Below are positions 10,027 through 20,129 of a stretch of 64,000 bases of DNA, piece after piece (position 1 is the stretch's first letter; each line of letters starts with the position of its first letter). Origin of the DNA: Fusarium oxysporum f. sp. lycopersici 4287. Taxonomy: Eukaryota > Ascomycota > Sordariomycetes > Hypocreales > Nectriaceae. The stretch lies in contig NC_030991.1 of NCBI RefSeq assembly GCF_000149955.1, forward strand, positions 3,404,385 through 3,468,384, in the 5' to 3' direction. The position numbers and the translations under genes were made by a program. The notes beneath the pieces are model-generated. The model was not told the DNA's origin and did no database searches. It saw nothing but the letters and a program-made list of their open reading frames with translations.

Positions 10027-10465
10027 ACGTGTTTGATAAGTGAGTGGGTCAGACAAGTAAGTGAGTCACTGCACTGTATAGTATTAAAAAACCTACCCTA
10101 TAGTATCTTTTTACTCTAAATAAAATAGATAAAAATTTAAAAAAAACATCTTTAAGAAAAGTATAATTAACCTTATTATAAAATATTTTTTTAAGATTTT
10201 TAGCTATTTTATTTTATATAGTAAAGCTTAATTATACAGTATAAAATACAGTATAAATAGGTTTTAAGGTTTATAGCTATATAGAATTTTTCTAAAAATC
10301 TTAAAAAATCTATATGATATATTTTAAGACTTATATATAGGCTACTAAAATTACAGCCAATTTAGGCTTAGTTTGAAATTTTAAAGAACTTTTTAAACCC
10401 CGGATTTAAGGTGGAAATAAGATTGACCCACTCACTTGGATGACCCACTCACTTATCAAACACGT
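10027..10465. mobile_element. AT-rich MITE, 439 bp
   Basis: Terminal inverted repeat ACGTGTTTGATAAGTGAGTG (left from 10027, right ending 10465), with TA on each side. Subterminal GTGAGTGGGTCA / GTAAGTGAGTCA words repeat in tandem. The interior is AT-rich with no ORF. TIR layout and TA target suggest a non-autonomous pogo/Tc1-type element. Confidence 0.75.
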
Positions 10466-10750
10466 TAGTTAAACTTTATTTTTTAATAAACTTTAAAATG
10501 TACCCTGTAATAACAGAGAATGGAGCTTTTAAATTATGTTATAAGGGAATTAAACTCTATACTCTACCTGTACTAAAAGTAAAGCTTTTAAGAGAGATTT
10601 AAGCGGGGAAGTGGGCCTTATAAGACTAGAAACATATTTAATGTTAGACTCTCCCTCTATTCTCTCGTTCCCGGACATCCTTTCATACTGCGTCAAGAGT
10701 CCGGGTTTACCCACCCTTAGTTACGCCTCTTAAATAAGTCTTCGCGACCT

Positions 10751-10756
10751 TATAAA
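10751..10756 (+). promoter_or_regulatory. TATA-like box of the secreted-protein gene
   Basis: TATAAA lies 33 bp upstream of the ATG at 10784. Position and sequence fit a core promoter, but spacing to the start codon implies a very short 5' leader. Confidence 0.35.
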
Positions 10757-10783
10757 CCCTCCTCAATACCATAAACGGCAACT

Positions 10784-11307
10784 ATGCATCCCTCACGCAT
10801 GCTTTTACTCCTCCCCCTAGCCGTCTCTGTGGCTACTACTCATATTAAGCAGAGGTATGTCTGATTCTCATGAATACGTCCGTCACACTTATCAGTACAT
10901 CAAGGGACGACCAAGCCGCAACTATTGAAGAAGCTATTAATGAACCTCATTCTCTTGACGAGAGAGCCCTTGTTGAACGGTAAGTAGCTTGATATAGATT
11001 TTAGGGTTGGTCTAATTTAAATTACAGCGACACCCGTGGCATTTTACTCGCCTGCATAACGGGTGCTGGCACGGCGTTTCAGGCATATACAGGATGCTAT
11101 CTCTCCGCATTTCGTAATGACCCCCGCACTCTGGCGGTAAGGGTGGACAGAACTTTTGGTGGAAGGACGTCGAACGTGCTTGTTACCTTGAGCGGGGGAG
11201 CGCTGGCACGGGCGGTAACTGAAGTGGTGCGAGTCTTGCCGGGTGGGGTGGTGCACATTTTTACACAAGGTGCAAGTACTGTCTCGTTTTCCAACAGTGG
11301 CACATAG
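10784..11307 (+). CDS. Small secreted protein, effector candidate (144 aa, three exons)
   Basis: Exons 10784-10854, 10896-10979 and 11028-11307. Introns are 41 bp (donor GTATGT, acceptor TATCAG) and 48 bp (donor GTAAGT, acceptor TTACAG). The spliced frame is open from ATG to TAG and codes 144 residues. The N-terminus is a classic signal peptide: MHPSRM then LLLLPLAVSVA. A short acidic pro-like region follows (to about residue 50), then a small domain rich in Gly, Val and Thr with two Cys (in LLACITG and YTGCYLS). No known domain was recognised. A mimp cluster ends about 0.9 kb upstream on the same side, the setting of many F. oxysporum SIX-type effectors. I cannot name it; membership in a SIX or ToxA-like family would have to be tested. 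No single unspliced frame covers it, so simple ORF calling misses it. Confidence 0.75.
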
Positions 11308-11711
11308 GCAGTCCCATCCGGGTCAGGGTTAGCAGCTATGTCTAAGGATTTCAATAGGGGAAAAGCTGGGACTTGGTGAAAATTGCCTTCCCTTGAAAAA
11401 AAAAGAGACTCTTTTCCCTGTAGCTAGGTCAATCATGGGATGCACGTGATATTATATACATCATTCTATACCCCGTGTTGGAGGCGCTAGTCAAAGCCAT
11501 CGGGTTAACTAAAATTGGCATTTTGAATTTCGCGGTCAGTAAGCTAGCCAATTTGGCTCTTAGTGTATTTCCCTCTGTCCAACCAGAATTTCGCGTTCAC
11601 TTTACTAACCTAATCAGGATTTAGCTGTCAGTTCAGGGGAATCTCATTTCCTGATACCATCCTACGGAAAACATACCGTGCCGGTACCCACAACGACCCA
11701 TCATCCCCACA
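11308..11711. other. Intergenic, 3' of secreted-protein gene
   Basis: No gene supported. A nine-base A run occurs near 11396-11404. Nothing else recognisable. Confidence 0.4.
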
Positions 11712-12042
11712 ATGCCGGGAACACCCAAGAAACGCGGGCGGCCCCGAAAATACGGCACGCCAAAGGACAAGGCTAAGCATGATGTCGTTACCAAGCGTGC
11801 TCGAAGACGGCTTCGGAAGCAAACAACGCACGACAGCATCAGGTTTCAAGTCTACATTTCTTCAGACAGAAGCATCGCCGGTTACACCCTCACAGGGCAT
11901 CGAGTCGTATGAAACAAGTCTTTTGGGTGATCCCCCAGAGGCAGATAGCTCGTTAAATCGCGCCGAGTCACCCACTTTGTCAATTGACGCGGTCGCAGCC
12001 AGAGGTGAACAGCATACATGGGCAACCTGTATAACATGTTAA
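11712..12042 (+). pseudogene. AT-hook basic protein fragment, probably frameshifted
   Basis: Starts at the ATG at 11712 with PKKRGRPRKYGTPKDKAKHD, a textbook AT-hook core (RGRPRK) that binds the minor groove of AT-rich DNA, followed by a very basic stretch to about residue 40. This frame stops at 11912. From about 11840 an overlapping frame continues to 12042 with a Ser/Pro/Glu-rich sequence that looks more protein-like, so a one-base shift is likely. I do not recognise the family; similar AT-hook N-termini occur on fungal transposon proteins. It lies 75 bp before the left end of the hAT at 12117. Confidence 0.4.
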
Positions 12043-12261
12043 GAAATCCGTTAACATGTTAAACAGAACAAGATAAGAAAAAATACAGATTACAGGATAA
12101 CAGGATAAGGAACACGCAAGGTTCCGATCAACTACACCGAAACCCACCGGTTGATCGATTGGTGTATTACTCATACACTTACATCAATCAACCTGAACCC
12201 TCGACGTGATCAATTACCCTACATTGGCGACCCTGGTTGATGTAGGTGTAGTGGATCAACT

Positions 12262-12440
12262 CTCCCCTGTAAAAATTCTTTCTTGGCACGCACTGTTAGT
12301 GCACTGTTAGGAGCGGGATTTTCTACGGGCTACTCGGCCACACAATACTGCGGGGACGCCATCGGCTCCCTAACAGCAGTTTTCAGAGAAGGAATTTTGG
12401 AGAGTTCACCTTCTCTGACAACACCTTTGTCGGATCTAAT
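12262..12440 (+). repeat. R repeat, copy a (partial)
   Basis: Shares the start CTCYCCTGTAAAA, then TTGGCACSCRCTGTTAG with the copies at 24050-24483 and 37978-38505. More diverged and shorter than those. Confidence 0.5.
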
Positions 12441-13148
12441 GGCGGCACCTCAGAACCAGAACGCCTTAGATATCGGAGGACGGTGCCCGTGGCATCGGTA
12501 GCGACATCCTCCCGATCAACGACGCCGATTGCGATGGGTTTTTCCCCTTTGAAGGCAAGCCGCACCGCCGGCCTCTGATTCCTTCCCAAGGTTTTTCCCT
12601 GCCGCCACGACAGTCGACTACGAGCTACAACTTGGTTACTGGAGATTGTGGACTGCGTCAGCAGATGTAGTGATGCGTGAGAGAATTCTGGTCGGAGGAA
12701 AAAGCTCGACAGTAGATTGCCCCCGAACCCGCTGACGGGTGACGGGCTTGAGAAATACAGCACCTTTTGTGCCATTGGTATGCTGGATGGTGAAGGAAGC
12801 GGGGTTTCCCTGTACCTAGCTAGCTCAGCACGTCTTTTGCTCCAGTAGGAGATCTGGCTTCGTTACAGCCACCCAGACGAAAAATATACAAACAAACAAA
12901 CAAACAAACAAAATAGGTGTAGTGGATTTTTGCAGCGGTGGACTTTTAGTGGGACAAGGTATCCAGTTTTGGACATCTGGATCCACCCTGTTAGGAGGTA
13001 CTGTCTTTTGTGAGGGCAGGGCCACACAGACTTTAGTATTTCCTAACTTATTTTCGGACCCCCAGTAGTTATAGAGGATATCCTGGGGTAATTTCCCGTA
13101 CAGGTCCAAATTTTCATCGATCTGTTTGACGCATTCACACCTCCCGTA

Positions 13149-13775
13149 ATGACCGATCCTTTAGAAGACAAAGTCGTTGAGACCTCTCCACCAATTCTTT
13201 CACCATCAACGTTACTAGCTGATGCCCAACAGCTACAGGAAGAACGTCTGTTTCGTCATTTCCGCGGCTGGCTCTTCTCCGAGCGCGCAAAGGACACCTC
13301 CTCCTGGACTTGGGACTACGGGTATGATATCCAGCGGGCTCATGAGCGAAGATGGGTATGCAAACTCTGCATTCACCAACGAGTCCCCCAGCCGAAGAAC
13401 TTCACGCATACTGGTCTTCAAAATGCCAGCAAACATCTGTTCAAAGAACATCATATTCGGGCGCCAGAGGGCAAGACGAAGTCTTCGACGCAGTTGAAAG
13501 CGGAAAGCGTCGAGAAGCAGCACCGCTCAATAGCTGATACCTTGACGCTCGATCCGGAAAAGCCGCGGGAGCAGGCCATGGCGAACTCCTTCGTCAAGAA
13601 CTTTGACAGGGACCATTTTCAACGGATGGTGATGCAATGGATCGTTAAGAGTAATCTTTCCTTTCTCACGGTCGAAGACGAGGATCTCCGAGCCATATTC
13701 GATTATCTTAGTCCATCAGTGTCAATACGTGGTGGCCACTTATCTGCAGATACCCTCAGGACCAGGATTATCACT
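13149..13775 (+). pseudogene. hAT5 transposase N-terminal fragment (copy A)
   Basis: ATG at 13149. Encodes about 209 residues of a Restless-like hAT transposase: an N-terminal FSERAKDTSSWTWDYGYDIQ region, then a BED-like finger (RRWVCKLCIHQ... with His at LFKEHH, about residues 73-110), then EKPREQAMANSFVKNFDRDHF. The frame runs into hAT6 at 13776 and ends at a stop in that element at 13826. The intact homolog at 61922-64000 continues past this point, so the remainder is lost here. This copy supplies the N-terminal residues that fall outside the window in the second copy. Confidence 0.85.
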
Positions 13776-16234
13776 AGGGATGGATTTAATACCGTATCAT
13801 TAAATAAAATGCGCTTTTTGTATTAAATATTTAAAACAGGCGCGTTTTATATGTATTATATTCCATTCCCTATTAGGATTAGCTCCTTCCAGAACTGGCT
13901 TAGTGTATAGGATCATTATAACCTTAATCCCTGTTCCGACCTCCTTTTCTCCACAGCCTTCAACAGCCTATCGCTGTATCCCCTGAAACTTCCCAATCTG
14001 ACTTCCCACTACCTTCAGACCCTTCGTGCTTCTTCTACAATGCCTCGAACCTCTGGAAGGCCAGCCGACCACCAGGTCCACCGAGAATTTATCACGATTT
14101 CCTCGGACGCTAGCTCAGGGTTCAAGAACTCACGAGTCAAGTGCAAGCACTGTGGCCACGAGACAGCCAAAGGCACTACTCGTCAGAAGAAGCACTTACT
14201 TCGCCATTGCCCCAATTACAGAGGGCAGCAACAGTCTGAGCAGTCTCAACTTACTCAGCACTTTCCTGTGGTAGACAAGACTTTTAAGCAGATGCTTGAT
14301 GAGCTTGCTGCTAGAGCAATTTTCGCTGATGGCCGTCCATTTAACCTATTCGAGTCCAAACGAATGCGAATTCTGTTGAACAAGCTGAATACTGCTTGGC
14401 AACCACCGTCTCGTCGCCGAGTGCAGCGGCTGCTAGCCCCGACCTATTCTGAGTACCGCAACCAAGTCCAAGATATCCTCGACCAGACAGAACGTATCAA
14501 CGTGATCTTTGACGGCTCAGACAATATCACGAGTCATCGAATTATCAATATCTCGATACAGGTGGCAAATGGTCTGGCGTTCTATTGGAAGACGTTTGAT
14601 ACGGGACAGATTCAACACACGGCTGAGCACTACATCGATCTTTTGTATCCTGAGCTGGAGATAATTTGCAAGGGTAACTTCTTGCGCATTAACTCGTTTT
14701 TGCACAGATACGGATAGTGTGATGAGGAAAGCTCATGTGCATTTGGCTGCAAGAAAGGAATTCCAACATTGCTTCTTTTCGCTCTGCGATTCACATGGGC
14801 TACAGCTACTCATCAAGGACATCCTAGAGCAGCCGTTCTTTGAGGAGGCATTCAAAAGCGCTACATTAATTGTCACCTTCTTCAAGAAGTCGAAACTGCA
14901 GTTGGCTCGATTGAGAGAAGCACAAAAGGCAGCTTGGGGCCACCATAAGGCGTTTTTATCTGCGTGCGTCTTTCAGTTTTTCTGACTCTTAGCTCTAACT
15001 AACCGCTCGCTTTAGCGCAATCACACGCTGGGGCAGTCAATTCAATGCTTTATGGTCAGTTTTACACTGTAAAGAACCTCTCCAAACATACGCTCGCCGC
15101 CCTGACGTGAGGGCAGAGCTAGCCTCCGGGTCTCTCGAGCTTCTTCCGAGGGTGCTGGAGTCTGTCAATAACCCTCACTTCTGGATACGCCTAGAGACTG
15201 TTTTGGCTATAATTAAGCCTGTTAGCAGTCGTCAGCATGCCTCAGAAGCCGATCGGGCTCACATCGGCCATGTGATTCCTCGTTGGCTGGAGATTAAAGC
15301 AGAATGGAAAGCACTTGACGATTCTCAGCAACATAAAGACGTGAATTTCAGCGAGCTGTATTCAGTATGGTTAAACCGTATGGATAAACAGACATATGAT
15401 ATTCATTATGCAGGATTTGCATTAAGGCCTGACACAGTCGGGACTAAGCTTGAAGAACAGCTGATGATGAAAGTGCTTCAGTTCTTTAAGTCAGCAGTCA
15501 ATCCTGCTGACCACCTTCATATTGTTCGAGAATTTAACCACTTCCGAGCACAATCGGGGGGCCAGTTTGCTGCCGGGGGCTTGGTCTATTCAAAAGAATG
15601 GACGCCATTAGATGCTTGGATGCTTCTTGATAACCAGGGCAGCAAGCTGGCTGCACTTGCAGTCCGAATCTTTGGAACCATAGCCAATTCAGTTCCCTCA
15701 GAGAGATCATTCTCGGCGGTTAACTTCCTCCACAGCAAGGCACGCAACAGGCTCACACCAGCCAACGCTGACAAGTTGGCCTTCATCTACATGAACGAAC
15801 GGGTGCTAGAGAGGATAACGCAGTCTCAGAATCAACCTCTTGGTCATCGCGATGAGGTTGATTCTACAGTGGTTAGCTGGGAAGATTTGACAGAAGACGG
15901 TTGGCTTACTCTCGAAGATACGTATATGGAAATCCATTGCGCATCAAGTCTGGAAGTTGACGCTGTTATCGGCGAGTTCACTCACCAACCCGCCTCCGAC
16001 GGAGAGGAGACGATTGTGGAAAAATTTGAGGTCCAAGATGGGTCAGAGAGTGAAGGAACGGGGGGGAATTGACCTAATTTGGTTTGGTTATCTGTAGTAT
16101 ATGACTGTTGGGCGGCTTCATACATGGTAGCAATATTGCAATAAAAAACGCGTTTTTTATTCGGAATAAAATACAGTTTCATTATAATAAAAAACAGTTT
16201 AATACACACTTGTATTAAACACGTGCCCATCCCT
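13776..16234 (+). mobile_element. hAT6 copy A, 2,459 bp
   Basis: Termini AGGGATGG and CCATCCCT, with TTTAATAC inside each end. Length and sequence equal copy B at 57511-59969 in the opposite orientation; I noticed one difference, at about 16085. No 8-bp target duplication is visible: flanks are TTATCACT on the left and ATAACACG on the right. It lies between the N-terminal part of hAT5 and the C-terminal part of a related hAT. Confidence 0.9.
14040..16072 (+). pseudogene. hAT6 transposase, single-base frameshift (copy A)
   Basis: ATG at 14040. BED-type finger (VKCKHCGHE... HLLRHC, about residues 38-60), then the hAT core FDGSDNITSHRIINISIQ. A T run near 14695-14699 has one base too many. After it the frame resumes in CTDTDSVM and SLCDSHGLQLLIKDIL. 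The intron at 14964-15015 (52 bp, branch CTAAC) joins LSA to AITRWGSQFN. Exon 2 ends at 16072 after the dimerisation block NSVPSERSFSAVNFLHSKARNRL. About 670 residues if whole. The same frameshift is in copy B, so it predates the duplication and the element must have been moved by another transposase or by recombination. Confidence 0.9.
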
Positions 16235-17203
16235 ATAACACGAAATGGGTGATGAAGGCGAAGCAGATGGTCCGAGAAGTGTGGGAATCGAACTATCGTC
16301 ACCTGCAGGTGGTCCGGAGTCCCGTGGACGACGAACCAGTTGCGAAGCGGCAGCGAAAGTACTACAACCCTTTTCAAGCGTACTGTGAGCGCACGCGGCC
16401 GGTTCTCGGATACGGTTTGGTGAAAGAGGAAGCGACTTTGTCTGACGACATCAATGAAGATACTAACGAGCTCGAATTATGGCAGTCGTCATGGGAGGAT
16501 GGAGATAACGATGTTAGAGATCCAATNNNNNNNNNNNNNNNNNNNNNNNNNNNNNNNNNNNNNNNNNNNNNNNNNNNNNNNNNNNNNNNNNNNNNNNNNN
16601 NNNNNNNNNNNNNNNNNNNNNNNNNNNNNNNNNNNNNNNNNNNNNNNNNNNNNNNNNNNNNNNNNNNNNNNNNNNNNNNNNNNNNNNNNNNNNNNNNNNN
16701 NNNNNNNNNNNNNNNNNNNNNNNNNNNNNNNNNNNNNNNNNNNNNNNNNNNNNNNNNNNNNNNNNNNNNNNNNNNNNNNNNNNNNNNNNNNNNNNNNNNN
16801 NNNNNNNNNNNNNNNNNNNNNNNNNNNNNNNNNNNNNNNNNNGGGCGGATGGTGACGCCACTACGAAATCGACTGGACGCGGACATTATAGGAATGTGTC
16901 AAGTGCTGCGATCGTGGTTACGGGCTGGGGTGATTGACGACCTCGACGTGTCACTACTTCCTACCGAGAATGGTAGTGGTGATAGGGCGGAAGAAGGATC
17001 CTAGGTAGAGGTGGGATGTGAAGAAAAGGGGATGGGAGAGTGGGAGTGAAATAGCTCGGCTTGGAGATCAACGACTTCAACCAGTGTCCATTCAACTCAA
17101 TTTGATGGATAGTTGATCAACGCCACTGGAGAGAGTGGTTGACCAGATCAACTCACCGCCACCGAGCCATTCAGTTGATTGAATTGAGTGGTGCACACCC
17201 TTG
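16235..17203 (+). mobile_element. C-terminal part and right end of a hAT related to hAT5, with gap
   Basis: The frame reads KAKQMVREVWESNYR, KRQRKYYNPFQAY, DNDVRDPI, then the gap 16527-16842, then GRMVTPLRNRLDADIIGMCQVLRSWLRAG with stop at 17004. It aligns by eye with the hAT5 C-terminus (KAKEMVYRVW, KRRKFFSPF, RRVRDPITYW, GRMAVPSRSLLDAQIISICQ) but is clearly a different member. Subterminal GTTGATC/GATCAAC repeats follow (17060-17190). The right end is probably at 17203 (CACACCCTTG), where pogo sequence begins. The N-terminal half is missing. Confidence 0.75.
16527..16842. other. Assembly gap (316 N)
   Basis: Run of 316 N inside the hAT C-terminal coding region. It removes the conserved dimerisation motif before GRM. 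Confidence 0.99.
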
Positions 17204-18150
17204 CGCGGGACTGAGAGCCTTTGAGGACGGCCTTCCTCTTCGGATCGCTACTGCCGATAACCAAGGAATCCAAGCCTAGATTCTGGAATGGATTATTGAA
17301 TTTTATGATAAAGACGTTATATAACCACAAATCCCGCTTTGGTACCGCCCTCGTCAATGTTAACTGTGTGCTCAGGCTTGATCCAGCTATACTCGCGCTC
17401 TTGGATATCGAATTGCTAATTAATAGCCATTGGGGTAAAAGAATTGAATCTTGAGGCCTCCTGGTGATTCCCTATCTTCATGTTGATAACTGAATGACGT
17501 TTCATGAGCCTGGCTATCTAGTGCGCACTAATAGCCCTTTCCCCGTCCTCGCCGTCTTAAGAGCGCAGCGACAGTGGTGCGAACTTGGCTGTGAGAAGGA
17601 TCATAGCCCAAGGCGTCTTTCCGAAGTATCCAGGTAACTAATCTGGGTTCCTGAGACTTGGATAATATCTGGGCAGGATGGGTGACCTCAGACTTTGATG
17701 GTATACCTCTTAATCAGCCCCAAAGAGTCGGCTAAGGGATGTCATGCTTCTGGGCGGCTTGGCTATGAGAGAGGCCGTTATCTGTGATATCTAATATTTT
17801 TTTTAATAATGCCATCCTATGTATAAGTCGCTCGAGGCATTTACAAGGCGATTACGGAAGGCTGGTGTAGATAAAAGTCCTCTAAGTTTTGGGGAGGACT
17901 GTTCGTGGAGGAGGCATTGATAGAAATTTTATATTAGTACTATGCGCCCAAACCGCTTATATACTGTAAAAAGAAGTAGCATAATGCGAAACAGCATGAA
18001 ACTCTCAATAAGACACAGCTTGTTTTATGTGAATAAGTTCAATTTTGGCCATGCATCGTGCGAGTGAAATTGAGCATTTTGTATGGGGAAACTTTTTTTT
18101 TTGCTTATCGATAGAGGGGTCTTATCGGTGGAGGGGTATCGCATGGTATC
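17204..18150 (-). pseudogene. Decayed pogo/Fot-like transposon, truncated by a hAT
   Basis: On the minus strand this parallels the fuller copy at 40824-42080: LGLDSLVIGSSDPKRKAVLKGSQSR at 17205-17280, WIKPEHTVN near 17360, then the ASRFNSFTPMAIN and PSHSQVR regions, broken by stops and indels. About 250 bp of shared 5' non-coding sequence follows (AAACAGCATGAAACTCTCA, TTGTATGGGGAAA), up to a terminal region near 18146. The 3' part of the gene is lost at the hAT end at 17203. No functional frame. Confidence 0.7.
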
Positions 18151-19475
18151 CCTTGGGAGCCCAAGCGTCATAGGTGGTAAGATGAGGGAAAGGATGCTGA
18201 CGGGTGACCATATTTATAGGTGTAAGTCCATGGCAATCCCTCCTGGAGCGTCGCAAAGTGCAAATATAGAAGGCCATGGGTAGTTGTGCCTGTTGAAAAG
18301 TGGAACCATTGGTTGAAGCCGAGGTTGGAAACAGAGGCCTCTAATTAGCTCAAATTGACTCTCCCAACCCCCAGCTAGCTGCTCCAATGACAGAAGTTCA
18401 GAGGTTCAGGGTTCAGGTGCAGAATGAGGTTTGGTGGCGCATCGGACCTGTCCGTTGCCGCTTAGAACGCGACCTTTTAGGAAGCGAACGTCCCCCACTA
18501 TGAACCGCGGGATCCGGCTCTTACTTTGTGCTCCATTGTTTAAGGTTTGTCGGTGTTAAAACCCGAGTTGGTTTGCCTAACCCCCTTCACCGACCCTCTC
18601 GGAAGCGGCAATCCATCTCACCCATAACCGCTTGCAGCACTTTGGCGAAAGTGACTAGGATCCCTGGAAAGATGCCCGGAAAGAACCGTCTCAATACACC
18701 ACAGTATAGTTGCTTCTCTTAGAGGAACGGTCGCTAATAACTCTAGCTCACTGACTATTGATAAAACTGCTTTACAGTAAGCCTTACCGGCGTGATCTAT
18801 CTATCACTTAGGAACTATAATCGCCATACTTTTCTCTTCGCTTTAGACCTTCTATATATCGCATTGAGCTTTAAAGGTATCCTGGGTACCTGGTCATATT
18901 AGCAAGATCGGCATATCGGCAAGACCGGGCATACCGGCAAGACCTGCAACTATGTTAAGTTATAGGCAAGCATTCAGGTTTTCGGCTGCATTAGAGCCGC
19001 AAATAACATGTCTTATATATACAGTTCAAATATTTACTATAATGCCTCTGTAGTTGCCTATAGCAAACTTCTAGCTTAACGACTTGTAACAGGTAGTGTT
19101 TCCTAAGGAATAACTGAGTTTACATGAGGAGTGTGTGGGATTGTAAGTCATGTATGAGACACTAATTCCTTCTCTGTCTTAATGATTAAGGATTGTCTCA
19201 GAACCTTTAAGGCTTACATTTAAGTCTTAAACGTTAAACTTGGCCTGCATTCATCAAGTCTCTGCCTAAACGCATCCACCTTCCTTATTTGGTGTTCCGT
19301 ATTCTAGTCTCATTCCTGGCTAATCAATAATGGGATTAACGTTAAAGGTTAAACTCTATTGCCCCTGAACCCTGGCCAACGGTGCTGTCTTGTGACCCGA
19401 CTAGAAGGAAGGTGATGAAATGTCGGACCGAGAGATCCAGGGCCACCTTCGAAGGTTTCAAGTTCGTTGCACACA
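18151..19475. other. 1.3 kb without recognisable gene
   Basis: No coding signal or transposon end supported. A short GGCAAGACC / GGCATA repeat occurs near 18905-18950. AT-rich toward 19000-19400. Confidence 0.4.
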
Positions 19476-19691
19476 CAGTGGGATGCAAAAAGTATTCGCA
19501 GGTGTGTAGGTAGGTTTGTTGCTCGGAAGCTAGTTAGGGGTAGCTTGTCAGGTCCTCAGTACCCTATATTACACCGAGACCAGCGGGATAACCTAGTCTC
19601 AAGTACATAAGCTAAGGTAAGCTACTAACTAGCGCAGCTAACACAACTTACACACCTGCGAATACTTTTTGCCCCCCCCCCCCCCCAACTG
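19476..19691. mobile_element. mimp (type a) upstream of FTF1, right TIR eroded
   Basis: Left TIR CAGTGGGATGCAAAAAGTAT. The right end reads AATACTTTTTGC, then 15 C, then AACTG followed by TA, where ATCCC would be expected, so the right TIR is damaged or misassembled. Interior (TAGCTTGTCAGGTCCTCAGT, GCTACTAACTAG) matches the mimp at 8538-8811. The left TA is not preserved. It ends 438 bp upstream of the FTF1 start codon. Confidence 0.85.
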
Positions 19692-20129
19692 TACAACAGC
19701 AACATAGATCTAAACAGAAAAAAAGCGTTTCTATGTTATTAATGCATGTAAACAAGCAGTTAGAATATACAAGACGAGGAATTCTGATTGTGGTCTTAAA
19801 AACCTAGTGCTGATTCGCCCTGGAGTGCAGGCCAGTGTGAGGCCACCACAACGCCTCGTATTCAATATCATTGAACACTTGCCGCCCAAATTACCGAACC
19901 GTGCCTCGGCAGCAAAGGTCAAAGTTTTGCTAAAAGAAACTATGTAGGGCAGCCGGGCCGTCCGTTCCGTCTATCCGTTCTCGGCCTCGGGTGGCCGCGT
20001 CGTAACTCTGTCCGGCCGTGCCGTTTTGAATCCTCAATATGCCCAACAGTCCTTCGATTCCGGTCCTCAACTCTATCGCGACGTTCCTGAATTGCACGCT
20101 GTACCTCCTCCCTCTCACAAGCGTCCTAA

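Larger units (their letters stand above)
12117..13775 (+). mobile_element. hAT5 copy A, left end to N-terminal part
   Basis: The left terminus CAAGGTTCCGATCAACTACA at 12117 is shared with the end of the second copy at 61724, which defines the TIR. Subterminal GTTGATC/GATCAAC repeats follow. The element contains an R-repeat (12262-12440), an (AAAC)n tract near 12890-12911, and the N-terminal coding part from 13149. It is cut at 13775 by hAT6. Bases 13482-13775 are identical to the complement of 63707-64000. Confidence 0.75.

Noticed and set aside
10000..10500. AT-rich block as a centromere or replication origin
   Set aside because: It is bounded by matching TIRs and a TA duplication, so a MITE explains it.
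11044..11354. Minus-strand open frames opposite the secreted-protein gene
   Set aside because: They lie wholly opposite exon 3 and have no signal, motif or splice evidence. The spliced plus-strand gene explains the open frames.
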